Counted from the stretch's first letter, positions 1 through 8,938 are shown. The stretch: DNA of 64,000 nt from Maricaulis sp963975345 (GCF_963975345.1 NZ_CAXBGE010000004.1:124001-188000), one strand, 5' to 3'. Numbers and translations are program-made. The notes: generated from the letters alone by a model not told the origin.

Positions 1-1
1 C

Positions 2-703
2 GATGAAGTCGGGGCCTATCTGATGGTCGATATGGCGCACATTGCCGGCCTGGTCGCTGGTGGTGTGATTCCAAGCCCAACGCCGCACGCGCATGTCTGC
101 ACGACGACGACCCACAAGACATTGCGCGGCCCGCGCGGTGGCATGATCGTCTCCAATGATCTCGAGCTCGGCAAGAAATTCAATTCGGCGATCTTCCCCG
201 GCATGCAGGGAGGTCCCCTGATGCACGTCATCGCCGGCAAGGCCGTTGCCTTCGGCGAGGCCCTGCGGCCGGAATTCAAAACCTACGCCCGCAACGTGAT
301 CACCAATTGCCAGGTAATGGCCAAAGCTGTCACCGAGGGGGGCTATGCCATCGTGTCTGGTGGCACCGACAGCCATCTCGCTCTGATCGATCTGCGGCCC
401 AAGGGGCTCAAGGGTAATCTGGCCGAACAGGCGCTTGAGCGCGCCTACATGACCTGTAACAAGAATGGTGTGCCGTTCGATCCGGAGAAGCCAACCGTGA
501 CATCCGGCTTACGGGTCGGCTCGCCAGCGGCGACGACGCGCGGCTTCGGTGAAGCCGAATTCCGTCAGGTCGGCGAGATGATCGTTCGCGTGCTCGACGC
601 CTTGGTGGCCAGCCCTGAGGGCGATGCCGAGGTAGAGGGCCAGGTTCGCGAAGAAGTGAAAGCGCTCACTGCGCACTTCCCCATCTATCCCGAATTGGCC
701 TAA
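2..703 (+). CDS. glyA: Serine hydroxymethyltransferase, C-terminal part (5' end outside window)
   Basis: PLP enzyme that interconverts serine and glycine while loading tetrahydrofolate with a one-carbon unit. The reading frame is open to the left edge, so only about the last 233 residues are visible. The PLP-lysine motif TTTTHKTLRGPRGG is present (residues about 36-49 of the visible part), preceded by the VDMAHIAGL stretch typical of SHMT, and followed by the KNGVPFDPEKP and TSGLRVGSPAATTRGF segments. It ends 9 nt before nrdR, and this glyA-nrdR order is common in alphaproteobacteria. Identification is secure; nothing can be said about the missing N-terminus. Confidence 0.97.
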   Translation, partial: DEVGAYLMVDMAHIAGLVAGGVIPSPTPHAHVCTTTTHKTLRGPRGGMIVSNDLELGKKFNSAIFPGMQGGPLMHVIAGKAVAFGEALRPEFKTYARNVITNCQVMAKAVTEGGYAIVSGGTDSHLALIDLRPKGLKGNLAEQALERAYMTCNKNGVPFDPEKPTVTSGLRVGSPAATTRGFGEAEFRQVGEMIVRVLDALVASPEGDAEVEGQVREEVKALTAHFPIYPELA

Positions 704-712
704 GATACCCGA

Positions 713-1216
713 ATGCGTTGTCCTTTTTGCGGTCACCTCGACACCCAAGTGAAGGATTCCCGTCCGGCTGAGGACGGGAATGCCATCAGGCGCCGCCGGC
801 AATGCCCGGCATGCTCGGCCCGTTTCACCACGTTTGAACGCGTGCAATTGCGCGAGCTGACGGTGTTGAAGAAATCAGGACGGCGGGTTCAGTTCGACCG
901 TGAGAAGCTCAATCGCTCGATCCATCTCGCGATGCAGAAACGCAATATTGAACCGGAGCGGATCGAGCAGATGATCTCCGGCATCGTGCGCCGTCTCGAA
1001 TCGACCGGTGAAAGCGATGTCACCTCGGGCCGGGTCGGCGAGATGGTGATGGAAGCGCTCAAAAACCTCGATGCCGTTGCCTATGTTCGCTACGCCTCGG
1101 TCTACAAGGATTTCCACAAGGTCCAAGATTTTCGCGAATTCATCACCGATGAAGATCTCGCCCCGGGCCATCCAGAGCCGGATGACGGCGACGCCCAGGG
1201 CGCCGAAGACGAATGA
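713..1216 (+). CDS. nrdR: Transcriptional repressor NrdR
   Basis: ATP/dATP-sensing repressor of ribonucleotide reductase operons. The 167-residue protein starts with the zinc ribbon (MRCPFCGH, then CPAC about 30 residues on) and continues into an ATP-cone domain (KKSGRRVQFDREKL onward), the usual NrdR layout and length. It sits between glyA and the riboflavin genes; its stop overlaps the next start by four bases (ATGA at 1213-1216), so it is probably co-transcribed with them. No NrdR-box pair was looked for beyond the window, and no nrd gene lies here. Confidence 0.96.
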   Translation: MRCPFCGHLDTQVKDSRPAEDGNAIRRRRQCPACSARFTTFERVQLRELTVLKKSGRRVQFDREKLNRSIHLAMQKRNIEPERIEQMISGIVRRLESTGESDVTSGRVGEMVMEALKNLDAVAYVRYASVYKDFHKVQDFREFITDEDLAPGHPEPDDGDAQGAEDE

Positions 1217-1791
1217 GCGCGGGCGGCCGAGCACGTGTCACCCTCAAACTCGCCACCTCCCTCGATGGCCGCATCGCCCTCGCCAACGGCGTATCACAAT
1301 GGATTACCGGGTTGGAAAGCCGCGCCGAGGTTCACCGCATGCGGGCGGCTCATAACGCGATCCTGACCGGGATCGGCACCATTCTCGCCGATGATCCGTG
1401 TATGACGGCGCGGCCGGATGGGGTTGCCGCTCCGCGCCAACCTGATGTTTTGATCATGGACAGCGCCGGGCGCACGCCTTCTGGCGCGGCGGTTTATGCC
1501 GAGCCCTTGCGCCGCGTGCGGATTTTTGCCGACCGGGACCTCAAGGCCGCGATGGCGGGCTATGCTCACGTCATGATCGAGGCGGGCAGCGCGATCGCGT
1601 CGGCGGCTCTTGCGGCCGATCTGGTGGACAGAATCGAGTGGTTTCGCGCCCCGGTCGTACTTGGCGGTGACGGATTGGCGGCGATTGCAGCGCTGGGCCT
1701 TGAGCGGTTGCAGCTGGCCCCCACATTCCAACGTGTGGGCCTGGTCGAGCGCGGGCGTGATCTGCATGAAAGCTATGAGCGGGTTCTTTAG
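1213..1791 (+). CDS. ribD: RibD C-terminal reductase domain, stand-alone
   Basis: NADPH-dependent reductase of 5-amino-6-ribosylamino-uracil 5'-phosphate, the third step of riboflavin synthesis. The 192-residue protein begins directly with the reductase fold (VTLKLATSLDGRIA, then GLESRAEVHRMRAAHNAILTGIGTILADDP and VVLGGDGL near the end). Canonical RibD (about 330-370 residues) carries an N-terminal zinc deaminase with an H-A-E and P-C-x(8)-C signature; that domain is absent, and the upstream gene is a complete nrdR, so no split deaminase precedes it. Starts in ATGA overlap with nrdR and abuts ribE (TAG-ATG). The missing deaminase must be elsewhere. Slightly short even for the reductase domain. 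Confidence 0.88.
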   Translation: MSAGGRARVTLKLATSLDGRIALANGVSQWITGLESRAEVHRMRAAHNAILTGIGTILADDPCMTARPDGVAAPRQPDVLIMDSAGRTPSGAAVYAEPLRRVRIFADRDLKAAMAGYAHVMIEAGSAIASAALAADLVDRIEWFRAPVVLGGDGLAAIAALGLERLQLAPTFQRVGLVERGRDLHESYERVL

Positions 1792-2403
1792 ATGTTTACC
1801 GGAATTGTCACGGCCCTCGGGCATATCCGCGCAGTCAGCGGTGAGGGCGTCAAGCGCTACGAGATCGACAGTCCCTACCTACCTGCCGACTTGGAGCTGG
1901 GCGCCTCGATTGCCCATGCCGGTGCCTGTCTCACAATCGTCGAGAAAGGCCCGACTGCAGGCGGTGGCTGGTATGCCGTTGAGGTTTCGCCGGAAACCTT
2001 GCGTCTGACGACTCTCGGTGACTGGTCCGTTGGAAGTGCTGTCAATCTAGAGCGGGCCCTGAAAATCGGTGACGAGCTGGGCGGCCATCTCGTAACGGGT
2101 CATGTCGACGGGGTTGGAGAAATCCAGGCGCAGCGCGAGGAGGGGGTGTGGACAGCCTTTACCGTGACGCCACCCCCAGCACTCAACCGTTTTATTGCCC
2201 GCAAGGGCTCGATCACGATTGATGGCGTGTCGCTGACGGTCAATGCGGTGACGCCGAACAGCTTTGAAGTGATGATTATCCCCCATACGGCAGCTGCGAC
2301 CACACTGGGTCAGCTGCGCGCGGGGGCGCGCGTCAACCTTGAGGTTGACCTCATGGCGCGCTACGCCGCCCGTCTGAGTGAGTTTCCGGAGGCTTCCGCG
2401 TGA
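1792..2403 (+). CDS. ribE: Riboflavin synthase alpha subunit
   Basis: Dismutates two 6,7-dimethyl-8-ribityllumazine molecules into riboflavin and the pyrimidinedione recycled by RibH. The 203 residues show the tandem barrel repeats of the family: MFTGIVTALGHI at the N-terminus, then LGASIAHAGACLTIV and GDELGGHLVTGHVDGVG, and a second set with GSITIDGVSLTVNAV and VNLEVDLMARY. Length is normal. It starts one base after the upstream stop and overlaps ribBA by GTGA (2400-2403), which fixes the GTG start of the latter. Plainly part of the rib operon. Confidence 0.97.
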   Translation: MFTGIVTALGHIRAVSGEGVKRYEIDSPYLPADLELGASIAHAGACLTIVEKGPTAGGGWYAVEVSPETLRLTTLGDWSVGSAVNLERALKIGDELGGHLVTGHVDGVGEIQAQREEGVWTAFTVTPPPALNRFIARKGSITIDGVSLTVNAVTPNSFEVMIIPHTAAATTLGQLRAGARVNLEVDLMARYAARLSEFPEASA

Positions 2404-3524
2404 GTGATATCCCCCTGTCTCCGATCGAGGACGTGATCGAGGATGCGCGAAATGGGCGCATGTTCATCCTGGTCGATGCTGAAGACCGCGAGAATGAGGG
2501 CGATCTGGTCATCCCGGCTAAATTCGCCACCCCTGACGCGATCAACTTCATGGCCAAGCATGGCCGCGGCTTGATCTGCCTCGCGATGAGCCAGGAGCGT
2601 TGCGACACGCTCGGCTTGACGCTGATGGCCTCGGATAACCGCTCGCGTCACCAGACGGCCTTCACGGTATCAATAGAGGCACGCGAAGGTGTCACCACGG
2701 GCATATCTGCGCATGATCGCGCGCGCACCATCCAGGTCGCGACCGATCCGGCACTGGGCGCCGATGACATCGCCACGCCGGGACATGTGTTCCCGCTCGT
2801 CGCGCGCGATGGCGGCGTGCTGGTGCGCGCCGGGCATACAGAAGCCTCGCTCGATGTCGCGCGACTGGCGGGTGCCGGCTCGGCCGGGGTGATCTGCGAG
2901 ATCATGAATGAAGATGGCACCATGGCACGCCTGCCCGACCTGGTCGCCTTCGCGCAATTGCACGGGCTGAGGATTGGCACGATCGCCGATCTGATCGCCT
3001 ATCGCCGCAAGCATGACCGCTTCATCGAACGGCGCCTGGAAGAGACTGAATTCAACAGCGAATGGGGCGGCCCATTCAAGCTGGTCGTGTTCCGCAATAC
3101 GCTCGACGGGTCTGAGCACGTCGCGCTCGTCAAGGGACAGCCTTCCGGCGAAGCGCCCACCATGGTGCGCATGCACAAGGTGTCCTTCGTCGATGACGTC
3201 CTCAATGATGATGGCGGTCGCGGTGGCTTGGTCGAGGCGGGCATCCGCTCGCTGGCGCGCCATGACGGGCCCGGCGTGATGGTGTTTATCCGTGAAACCA
3301 GCCATACGGCGATTGTCGAACGGCTCGGTGCGCACCCGGTCCTGCCCGAGGACGAGCGCCACGCCCGCCGCTTGCGCGAATACGGCGTCGGTGCGCAAAT
3401 CCTGCTCGATCTCGGCGTGCGTAAGATGATCCTTTTGATGACCAAGCCTCAGACCATTGTCGGGCTTGACGGTTATGGCCTGAGCGTGGCCGAAGAACGC
3501 CATTTTCCGGAGGCCCTTTCATGA
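2400..3524 (+). CDS. ribB: RibBA-like: 3,4-dihydroxy-2-butanone-4-phosphate synthase with degenerate GTP cyclohydrolase II domain
   Basis: The N-terminal half (about residues 1-205) is an intact DHBP synthase that makes the four-carbon unit of riboflavin from ribulose 5-phosphate, with DAEDRENEGDL, the RHQTAFTVSIEA stretch and RAGHTEASLDVARLAG. The C-terminal half aligns along its length with GTP cyclohydrolase II (EHVALVKG, YGVGAQILLDLGV, LMTKP) but the zinc motifs are gone: SECLTGD is replaced by HKVSFVDD, and LRCDCG by a GGRGG segment with no Cys. The basic R-Q-E-G-R-N motif is also lost. This matches the published class of RibBA hybrids without cyclohydrolase activity (RibBX type). I infer only the RibB reaction is catalysed. 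GTG start, overlapping ribE and ribH by four bases each. Confidence 0.93.
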   Translation: MSDIPLSPIEDVIEDARNGRMFILVDAEDRENEGDLVIPAKFATPDAINFMAKHGRGLICLAMSQERCDTLGLTLMASDNRSRHQTAFTVSIEAREGVTTGISAHDRARTIQVATDPALGADDIATPGHVFPLVARDGGVLVRAGHTEASLDVARLAGAGSAGVICEIMNEDGTMARLPDLVAFAQLHGLRIGTIADLIAYRRKHDRFIERRLEETEFNSEWGGPFKLVVFRNTLDGSEHVALVKGQPSGEAPTMVRMHKVSFVDDVLNDDGGRGGLVEAGIRSLARHDGPGVMVFIRETSHTAIVERLGAHPVLPEDERHARRLREYGVGAQILLDLGVRKMILLMTKPQTIVGLDGYGLSVAEERHFPEALS

Positions 3525-3952
3525 GCCAGCGTCGCATCCTGATGATTGTCGCGACCTTCTATCGTGAGATCGCCGACGCCCTGATTACCGGTGCCAGCGA
3601 AGCTCTAACCGCCGCAGGTGCAAGTTTTGAGATTGTCGAAGTGCCCGGGGCGTTGGAAATTCCCGGTGCCATCACGCAAGCGGTGCTTGGCGAGGCAAGC
3701 TATGACGGATATGTCGCTCTGGGTTGTGTTATTCGGGGTGAGACCACGCACTACGATTATGTTTGTAGTGAATCGGCGCGCGGTCTGATGGATCTGTCCT
3801 TGCGGGGCATACCGCTGGGTAATGGCATTTTGACGGTGGAGAACCGTGACCAGGCGCTCAAACGGGCGATCGACAAGAATAAGGGCGCAGATGTGGCCGG
3901 GGCCTGCCTCGCACTGATCGCGCTGAGAGACCGGTTCAGGAGAGCTCCATGA
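3521..3952 (+). CDS. ribH: 6,7-Dimethyl-8-ribityllumazine synthase
   Basis: Condenses the RibB product with the ribityl-aminopyrimidine to lumazine. The 143-residue protein has the family landmarks: an N-terminal strand followed by FYREI, the VPGALEIPGAI loop, GCVIRGETTHYDYVCSESARGLMDL, and IPLGNGILTVENRDQALKRA. The catalytic His sits in the GETTHYDY segment. Starts in ATGA overlap with ribBA and ends in ATGA overlap with nusB, so translation is probably coupled through the operon. Confidence 0.97.
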   Translation: MSQRRILMIVATFYREIADALITGASEALTAAGASFEIVEVPGALEIPGAITQAVLGEASYDGYVALGCVIRGETTHYDYVCSESARGLMDLSLRGIPLGNGILTVENRDQALKRAIDKNKGADVAGACLALIALRDRFRRAP

Positions 3953-4431
3953 GCGCGCAGAGCAAAGAAACCCCCTCGGACAGTCGCGCACGTCTGCGCC
4001 GGGCCGCGCGGCTCGCTGCCGTCCAGGCGCTGTACCAAATGGAAATCTCCGGACGCGGCGCCGCCGATGTGATCGCCGAGTTTCGCGAACACCGTTTCGG
4101 ACATGAGGGCGAGAATCCCGATTTTGTTGAAGCCGACGAGGAATTCTTCGCCGCGCTCGTGGCCGGTGTGGTGACGAAACAGGCGACGGTCGATTTGGCC
4201 ATCAATGCTCTGCTGGCCGATGGTTGGCGCCTCGAGCGGCTGGACGCGACCGTGCGCGCCATCCTGCGTTCTGGCGGTTATGAATTGTTCGAGAAGAGCG
4301 ACGTGCCGGCCCGCGTGGTGATTGACGAATATGTTGATGTCGCGCACGCTTTTTTCGAAGGCTCCGAGCCAAAATTCGTCAATGCGGCGCTCGACAAATG
4401 CGCGCGCCAGGCTCGTCCCGGCGAGCTTTGA
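3949..4431 (+). CDS. nusB: Transcription antitermination factor NusB
   Basis: RNA-binding helical protein of the rRNA antitermination complex. The 160-residue sequence has the NusB start (RAARLAAVQALYQMEISGRGAADVIAEF) and end (LDATVRAILRSGGYELF, then PARVVIDEYVDVAHAFFEGSEPKFVNAALDKCAR). ATGA overlap with ribH; thiL follows after 3 nt. The ribH-nusB-thiL order is widespread in proteobacteria and supports both calls. Confidence 0.97.
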   Translation: MSAQSKETPSDSRARLRRAARLAAVQALYQMEISGRGAADVIAEFREHRFGHEGENPDFVEADEEFFAALVAGVVTKQATVDLAINALLADGWRLERLDATVRAILRSGGYELFEKSDVPARVVIDEYVDVAHAFFEGSEPKFVNAALDKCARQARPGEL

Positions 4432-4434
4432 GCG

Positions 4435-5403
4435 ATGACAGGCGGCGGCGAGTTCGGTTTCATTCGAACGCGTCTGCTGCCGCTGACCCGTGGGCATCGG
4501 GCTGCACTTGATCTGAGTGATGATGCGGCGCTGCTTGATCCGGCGCCCGGCTGTCAGATTGTCGTGGCGAGCGACATGCTGGTTGCGGGTGTGCATTTTC
4601 TCGAGACCGACCCGCCGGAGATCGCGGCTGAACGCGCGGTGCGCAGCAATCTGTCCGACCTCGCCGCGATGGGTGCCCAGCCGCTCGGCTATCTCAGCTC
4701 TATAGCCTGGCCCACTGGCATCGAGGCCAGCTGGCGCGACGGCTTCATTGCCGGTCTCGCCGCAGCGCAGGACACGTTCGGCCTCAGCCTGCTGGGCGGA
4801 GACACCACATCGGGGCCCAGCCCGTTGACGATCAGTCTGACGATGTTGGGTCAAGTGCCGGCGGGGACGGCGCTGCTGCGTCGCGGCGCGCGCCCTGACG
4901 ATGATGTCTGGGTGTCCGGCACGATTGGCGATGCCTGGCTTGGCCTGGCGATTGCGCGCGGCGATGTGGCACACAATTCCGTTTTGCTGGAACGCTATCG
5001 GCGACCAATACCGAGGTTGGAGCTGGGAATCAGCCTGCGCGGCCTGGCTTCAGCCTGCCTCGACATCTCCGACGGGTTAGTCGCCGATGCCGGCCATATC
5101 GCCGAGGTCAGCGGCGTGCGTCTGGAGCTTCAAGCCGACCAGATCCCGTTCTCTCCCCCGGCTCGCATCTGGCTGGCCAGTGCTCCGAGCGATGGTCTGG
5201 TTCGGCTGGTGACAGGCGGTGATGATTATGAATTGCTGTTTTGTGCGCCGTCCGCACGGCGCGCGCTGATTTCCGGATTGGGCGAACATTTCGACCTGAC
5301 ACTGACCCGGATCGGTACCGTCACCGAGGGGCAGGGGGGCGCGCTGATCGGACCCAATGGCGTTGTGCTTGAGACGGGTGCAGGCGGATTCACGCATTTT
5401 TGA
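4435..5403 (+). CDS. thiL: Thiamine-monophosphate kinase
   Basis: ATP-dependent phosphorylation of thiamine monophosphate to the pyrophosphate cofactor. 322 residues in the PurM/ThiL fold: GEFGFIRTRL at the start, DLSDDAALLDP, VVASDMLVAGVHF (metal-binding Asp), RSNLSDLAAMGAQPLGYL, the LLGGDTTSG loop, CLDISDGLVAD and TGGDDYELLF near the end. Length and motif order are normal. Last clear member of the rib-nusB-thiL run; 40 nt separate it from the next gene. Confidence 0.96.
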   Translation: MTGGGEFGFIRTRLLPLTRGHRAALDLSDDAALLDPAPGCQIVVASDMLVAGVHFLETDPPEIAAERAVRSNLSDLAAMGAQPLGYLSSIAWPTGIEASWRDGFIAGLAAAQDTFGLSLLGGDTTSGPSPLTISLTMLGQVPAGTALLRRGARPDDDVWVSGTIGDAWLGLAIARGDVAHNSVLLERYRRPIPRLELGISLRGLASACLDISDGLVADAGHIAEVSGVRLELQADQIPFSPPARIWLASAPSDGLVRLVTGGDDYELLFCAPSARRALISGLGEHFDLTLTRIGTVTEGQGGALIGPNGVVLETGAGGFTHF

Positions 5404-5443
5404 CGCCCCTCTGCCATGATCTCCGCTCAAGGGTGAGGTGATC

Positions 5444-5944
5444 ATGCGCATAGTCTTGGCAATATTCCTGTCGGCCTGCTTCGCTTCGGCGGCATTGGCC
5501 AATAGTGGCGGGGGCGGCGGAAGCTCGTCCGGCTCCGGTGCCGTGAACCGTTTTTTGACCCTGTTTAACCTCTCCAGCACAGCAGCCGACGAGCAGGCTG
5601 ATGCCGAAGACGCGATGATCGACGATCCACGCGTTTTCACCATGCCCGCCGTTGTCGCACCGCTTTCCGTTGATGGGCGGTTGACCGGTTATGCCTATGT
5701 GCGCGTGCATGTCCGTGCCGCCGATGGCCAGAATGTCTGGACGATGCAGGAGCATACCCATTTCGCTCTTGATGCCATGGTACGGGCGGCCGCGCGCATC
5801 TCGCTCTCCAATGCCGATGGTTCCGGCCTTGACCGCGACCTGGCGACCCGGGTTTGGGGTGCGGTGTTGCGCGAGTATTACGGGCAGGCGGCGATTGCAG
5901 ATATCCAGGTGCGGGGCAATGATACCCGCATGATCAGGCGCTGA
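5444..5944 (+). CDS. Exported protein of unknown function
   Basis: A 166-residue protein with an evident Sec signal peptide (MRIVLAIFLSACFASAALA, likely cleaved after ALA), then a Gly/Ser-rich linker (residues about 21-32) and a mixed alpha/beta domain ending RGNDTRMIRR. The strand-helix-strand order of the mature part faintly recalls the periplasmic domain of FliL, but no signature residue confirms this and no flagellar gene is near. I prefer the ATG at 5444, which has AGGGTGAGG just upstream, over the in-frame GTG six bases earlier. It follows thiL by 40 nt and may be the last gene of that operon. Function not recognised. Confidence 0.75.
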   Translation: MRIVLAIFLSACFASAALANSGGGGGSSSGSGAVNRFLTLFNLSSTAADEQADAEDAMIDDPRVFTMPAVVAPLSVDGRLTGYAYVRVHVRAADGQNVWTMQEHTHFALDAMVRAAARISLSNADGSGLDRDLATRVWGAVLREYYGQAAIADIQVRGNDTRMIRR

Positions 5945-6145
5945 ACGGCGACCGAATTCGGCCTCGCAATCGGCGGTCCAACGCCTTCAATTCATTCTCT
6001 CCACAAGGCGTGTTGCGCCGCTCGAAGGCTTTGGGCATAGTCCGGCTTATCGGGGGGGTATGAATCGGTCGACGTGATTCTCACGTTTGTACTTTCCCCG
6101 CTTCCTTCCTCGACCAATCCGAAGATAAAAACGGGGCTACCTGCC

Positions 6146-8236
6146 ATGAACATGCTTTTACTAGCAATTGCAGCGGCCATTCTCGCACTCATCTACGGCG
6201 TCGTGCAGACGCAACGTTTGATGAAAGAGAGTGCCGGATCAGAGAAGATGCAGGAAATTGCATCTGCCATCCAGGAAGGCGCGAACGCGTATCTCAAACG
6301 CCAATACACCACGATCGCCATGGTCGGCGTCGTCGTCGGCATCCTGATTGGTTTCTTCCTTGGCTGGCAGGTTGCTGTCGGCTTCTTTGTTGGGGCGATC
6401 CTGTCCGGCGCTGCTGGCTTCATCGGCATGCTGGTCTCGGTCCGCGCCAATGTGCGCACGACCCAGGCGGCGAGCAAAAGCCTCGCAGCCGGTCTCGATA
6501 TCGCTTTCCGCTCCGGTGCGATCACCGGCATGTTGGTGGCAGGTCTCGCCCTGTTGGGTGTTGCTGGCTATTACTGGGTCCTGACCAATACGATGGGCTT
6601 CGTGCCTGCCGACCGCATGGTGGTTGATTCGCTCGTCGCCTTGGGCTTCGGCGCTTCGCTGATCTCGATTTTCGCCCGTCTCGGCGGCGGCATTTTCACC
6701 AAGGGTGCTGATGTTGGTGGCGATATGGTTGGCAAGATTGAAGCAGGAATTCCCGAAGACGATCCACGCAATCCGGCCACCATTGCCGACAATGTCGGCG
6801 ACAATGTTGGTGACTGCGCTGGCATGGCTGCGGATCTGTTCGAAACCTATGCGGTGACCATTGTTGCCACGATGGTTTTGGCCTCGATCTTCTTCACCGG
6901 CGAGCTTGGCGCGACCATGATGTTGTACCCACTCGCGATTGCGGCGATCTGTATCGTGACCTCGATTATCGGTACGTTCTTCGTGCGCCTCGGCAAGGGC
7001 TCCAATGTGATGGGCGCCCTCTATAAGGGTCTCATTGCTGCGGGCGTTTTGTCGGTCGGTGGCCTGTGGCTCGTGACGTCCTATTTCCTGCCAAATGGCA
7101 TGGGCGATATCGCCGAAGTCTCTGGGCTGATGATTACCGGGCAGAACCTGTTCTTCTCGGGCCTGGTTGGCCTGGCGGTTACTGGCGCGATTATCTGGAT
7201 CACCGAATACTATACCGGCACGGAATACCGTCCGGTGCGTTCGGTGGCGGAAGCTTCGGTTTCCGGCCACGGTACCAATGTCATCCAGGGTCTGGCGGTT
7301 TCGCTTGAAGCGACGGCGATCCCGGCGCTGATCATCATTGGCGGTATCATTGCCACCTATTCGCTCGCCGGACTGTTCGGCATCGCGATTTCCGTCACCA
7401 CCATGCTGGCCCTGGCCGGTGTGATCGTGGCCCTCGACGCCTTCGGCCCTGTCACTGACAATGCTGGCGGTATCGCGGAAATGGCGGGGCTCGACGAGAG
7501 TGTCCGTCAAACGACAGACACGCTCGACGCGGTGGGTAACACTACCAAGGCCGTCACCAAGGGCTATGCGATCGGTTCCGCCGGTCTTGGCGCTCTGGTG
7601 CTGTTTGCGGCCTACACGACCGATGTGGAACACTTGCTCCACCTCGACCCCGACTTCTCCCTGAAAAACCCTTACGTGATCGTCGGCCTCCTGTTCGGTG
7701 GGCTTCTGCCTTACCTGTTCGGCGGCATGTCGATGATGGCGGTTGGCCGTGCGGCTGGCGCCGTGGTGGCTGAAGTGCGCCGCCAGTTCAAGGAAATCCC
7801 GGGGATCATGGAATACAAGGCAAAGCCCGATTATGGCCGCGCCGTGGATATCCTGACCAAGGCCGCGATCCGAGAAATGATCGTGCCATCCCTCCTGCCG
7901 GTGCTGTCGCCGATCGTGCTCTACTTTGCGATCCATGCGCTGGCTGGCCAGGAACAGGCGCTCGCAGCCGTTGGTGCCATGCTGATGGGTGTGATTGTCA
8001 ATGGTCTGTTCGTCGCGGTCTCAATGACCGTGGGCGGCGGTGCTTGGGATAATGCCAAGAAGTATATCGAAGACGGCAATCATGGCGGCAAGGGCTCCGA
8101 AGCCCATAAAGCTGCCATCACCGGTGACACAGTCGGCGATCCCTACAAGGATACAGCCGGTCCTGCGGTCAATCCGATGATCAAGATCACGAATATCGTG
8201 GCTCTGTTGCTGCTGGCCTTCCTGGCCAGGGGCTGA
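6146..8236 (+). CDS. hppA: Membrane H+-translocating pyrophosphatase, K+-independent type
   Basis: Integral inner-membrane pump that couples PPi hydrolysis to proton translocation. The 696-residue protein has many hydrophobic segments, the substrate loop with DVGGDMVGKIE and EDDPRNPATIADNVGDNVGDCAGM, and a third acidic motif near the C-terminus (TGDTVGDPYKDTAGPAVNP). Residue 468 is Lys in GNTTKA; an Ala here marks the K+-dependent subfamily, so this is predicted K+-independent and proton-pumping, like the Rhodospirillum enzyme. The ATG at 6146 (MNMLLLAIAAA) opens the first membrane helix; the upstream in-frame start at 6074 would add a non-hydrophobic extension not expected in the family. Followed by a strong terminator. 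Confidence 0.96.
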   Translation: MNMLLLAIAAAILALIYGVVQTQRLMKESAGSEKMQEIASAIQEGANAYLKRQYTTIAMVGVVVGILIGFFLGWQVAVGFFVGAILSGAAGFIGMLVSVRANVRTTQAASKSLAAGLDIAFRSGAITGMLVAGLALLGVAGYYWVLTNTMGFVPADRMVVDSLVALGFGASLISIFARLGGGIFTKGADVGGDMVGKIEAGIPEDDPRNPATIADNVGDNVGDCAGMAADLFETYAVTIVATMVLASIFFTGELGATMMLYPLAIAAICIVTSIIGTFFVRLGKGSNVMGALYKGLIAAGVLSVGGLWLVTSYFLPNGMGDIAEVSGLMITGQNLFFSGLVGLAVTGAIIWITEYYTGTEYRPVRSVAEASVSGHGTNVIQGLAVSLEATAIPALIIIGGIIATYSLAGLFGIAISVTTMLALAGVIVALDAFGPVTDNAGGIAEMAGLDESVRQTTDTLDAVGNTTKAVTKGYAIGSAGLGALVLFAAYTTDVEHLLHLDPDFSLKNPYVIVGLLFGGLLPYLFGGMSMMAVGRAAGAVVAEVRRQFKEIPGIMEYKAKPDYGRAVDILTKAAIREMIVPSLLPVLSPIVLYFAIHALAGQEQALAAVGAMLMGVIVNGLFVAVSMTVGGGAWDNAKKYIEDGNHGGKGSEAHKAAITGDTVGDPYKDTAGPAVNPMIKITNIVALLLLAFLARG

Positions 8237-8285
8237 TTGTCTCGGGGCGGGCGCTTGGCGTCCGTCCCGGCGATTCACGCATACA

Positions 8286-8320
8286 AGAAAGCCCCGGTCG
8301 TTGGACCGGGGCTTTCTTTG
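8286..8320. terminator. Intrinsic terminator between convergent hppA and bamE
   Basis: A perfect 14-bp stem (8286-8299 with 8304-8317) and a 4-nt GTTG loop; the stem ends in AGAAA/TTTCT and a T-rich run follows, so it should work in both directions for the convergent genes. Confidence 0.9.
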
Positions 8321-8340
8321 TTTCTGGTCTTTACAACGGG

Positions 8341-8838
8341 TTACTGGTTGCGGCGAGGGCCGCCGGCGCCGCCGGGCAGGTTCTCTTCGCCACCGAACTG
8401 GCTGGCCGGCAGGCGACCGATATTGCCGAGCAATTGTTCAAGCAGGCTCAGCTCGCGGCCGCGGGTCGGCGTTTCGCGACTGACATAATCCACCATGCGG
8501 CCATCAGCCAGGGTGTACTCGACGACATCGCTGACGACACCGGTTTCGTCATTGAAACGGATGGCGACGATGCGGCGATCGCGCGTCACCGGCCGTAGAT
8601 AGGCGAGGGATTCGCGCGTCGCGGAAATGTAGAACCAGGTATTTTCGTCAAAAGTCCCGCGCGTCGAAGGGTTGCCGAGGCGCTGCATCACGGTGTCGCG
8701 CGTGTCCTCGTCGGGCATGATCGACGGCTCTTCGCCGAGTGTGTAGCGGTAGCCGTGCGTACGCAGGACGGGGTTGCAGGCCGATGCCCCAATGGCGCAT
8801 GCGGCAATGATAAGAGACAGGCGAACGCGACGGCTCAT
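8341..8838 (-). CDS. bamE: Outer membrane protein assembly factor BamE (SmpA/OmlA)
   Basis: Small lipoprotein of the BAM complex, on the periplasmic face of the outer membrane. The 165-residue precursor has a lipoprotein signal with lipobox ASAC (Cys21), then the BamE fold: DTRDTVMQRLGNPSTRGTFDENTWFYIS, and the second half with RRIVAIRFNDETGVVSDVVEY. A Gly/Pro/Asn-rich tail follows, longer than in gammaproteobacteria. It is transcribed divergently from the bc1-chaperone gene, as in many alphaproteobacteria. Little doubt about the family. Confidence 0.92.
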   Translation of the reverse strand: MSRRVRLSLIIAACAIGASACNPVLRTHGYRYTLGEEPSIMPDEDTRDTVMQRLGNPSTRGTFDENTWFYISATRESLAYLRPVTRDRRIVAIRFNDETGVVSDVVEYTLADGRMVDYVSRETPTRGRELSLLEQLLGNIGRLPASQFGGEENLPGGAGGPRRNQ

Positions 8839-8938
8839 GTAACACTCCTCGAGACCGCACCGGCGGTCTGTATGCCAACCTTGACCTAAACAAGCTGCAG
8901 CTTAGCTTCAAGCGCGAAGTTAAGGGAGCCCCGATCAC

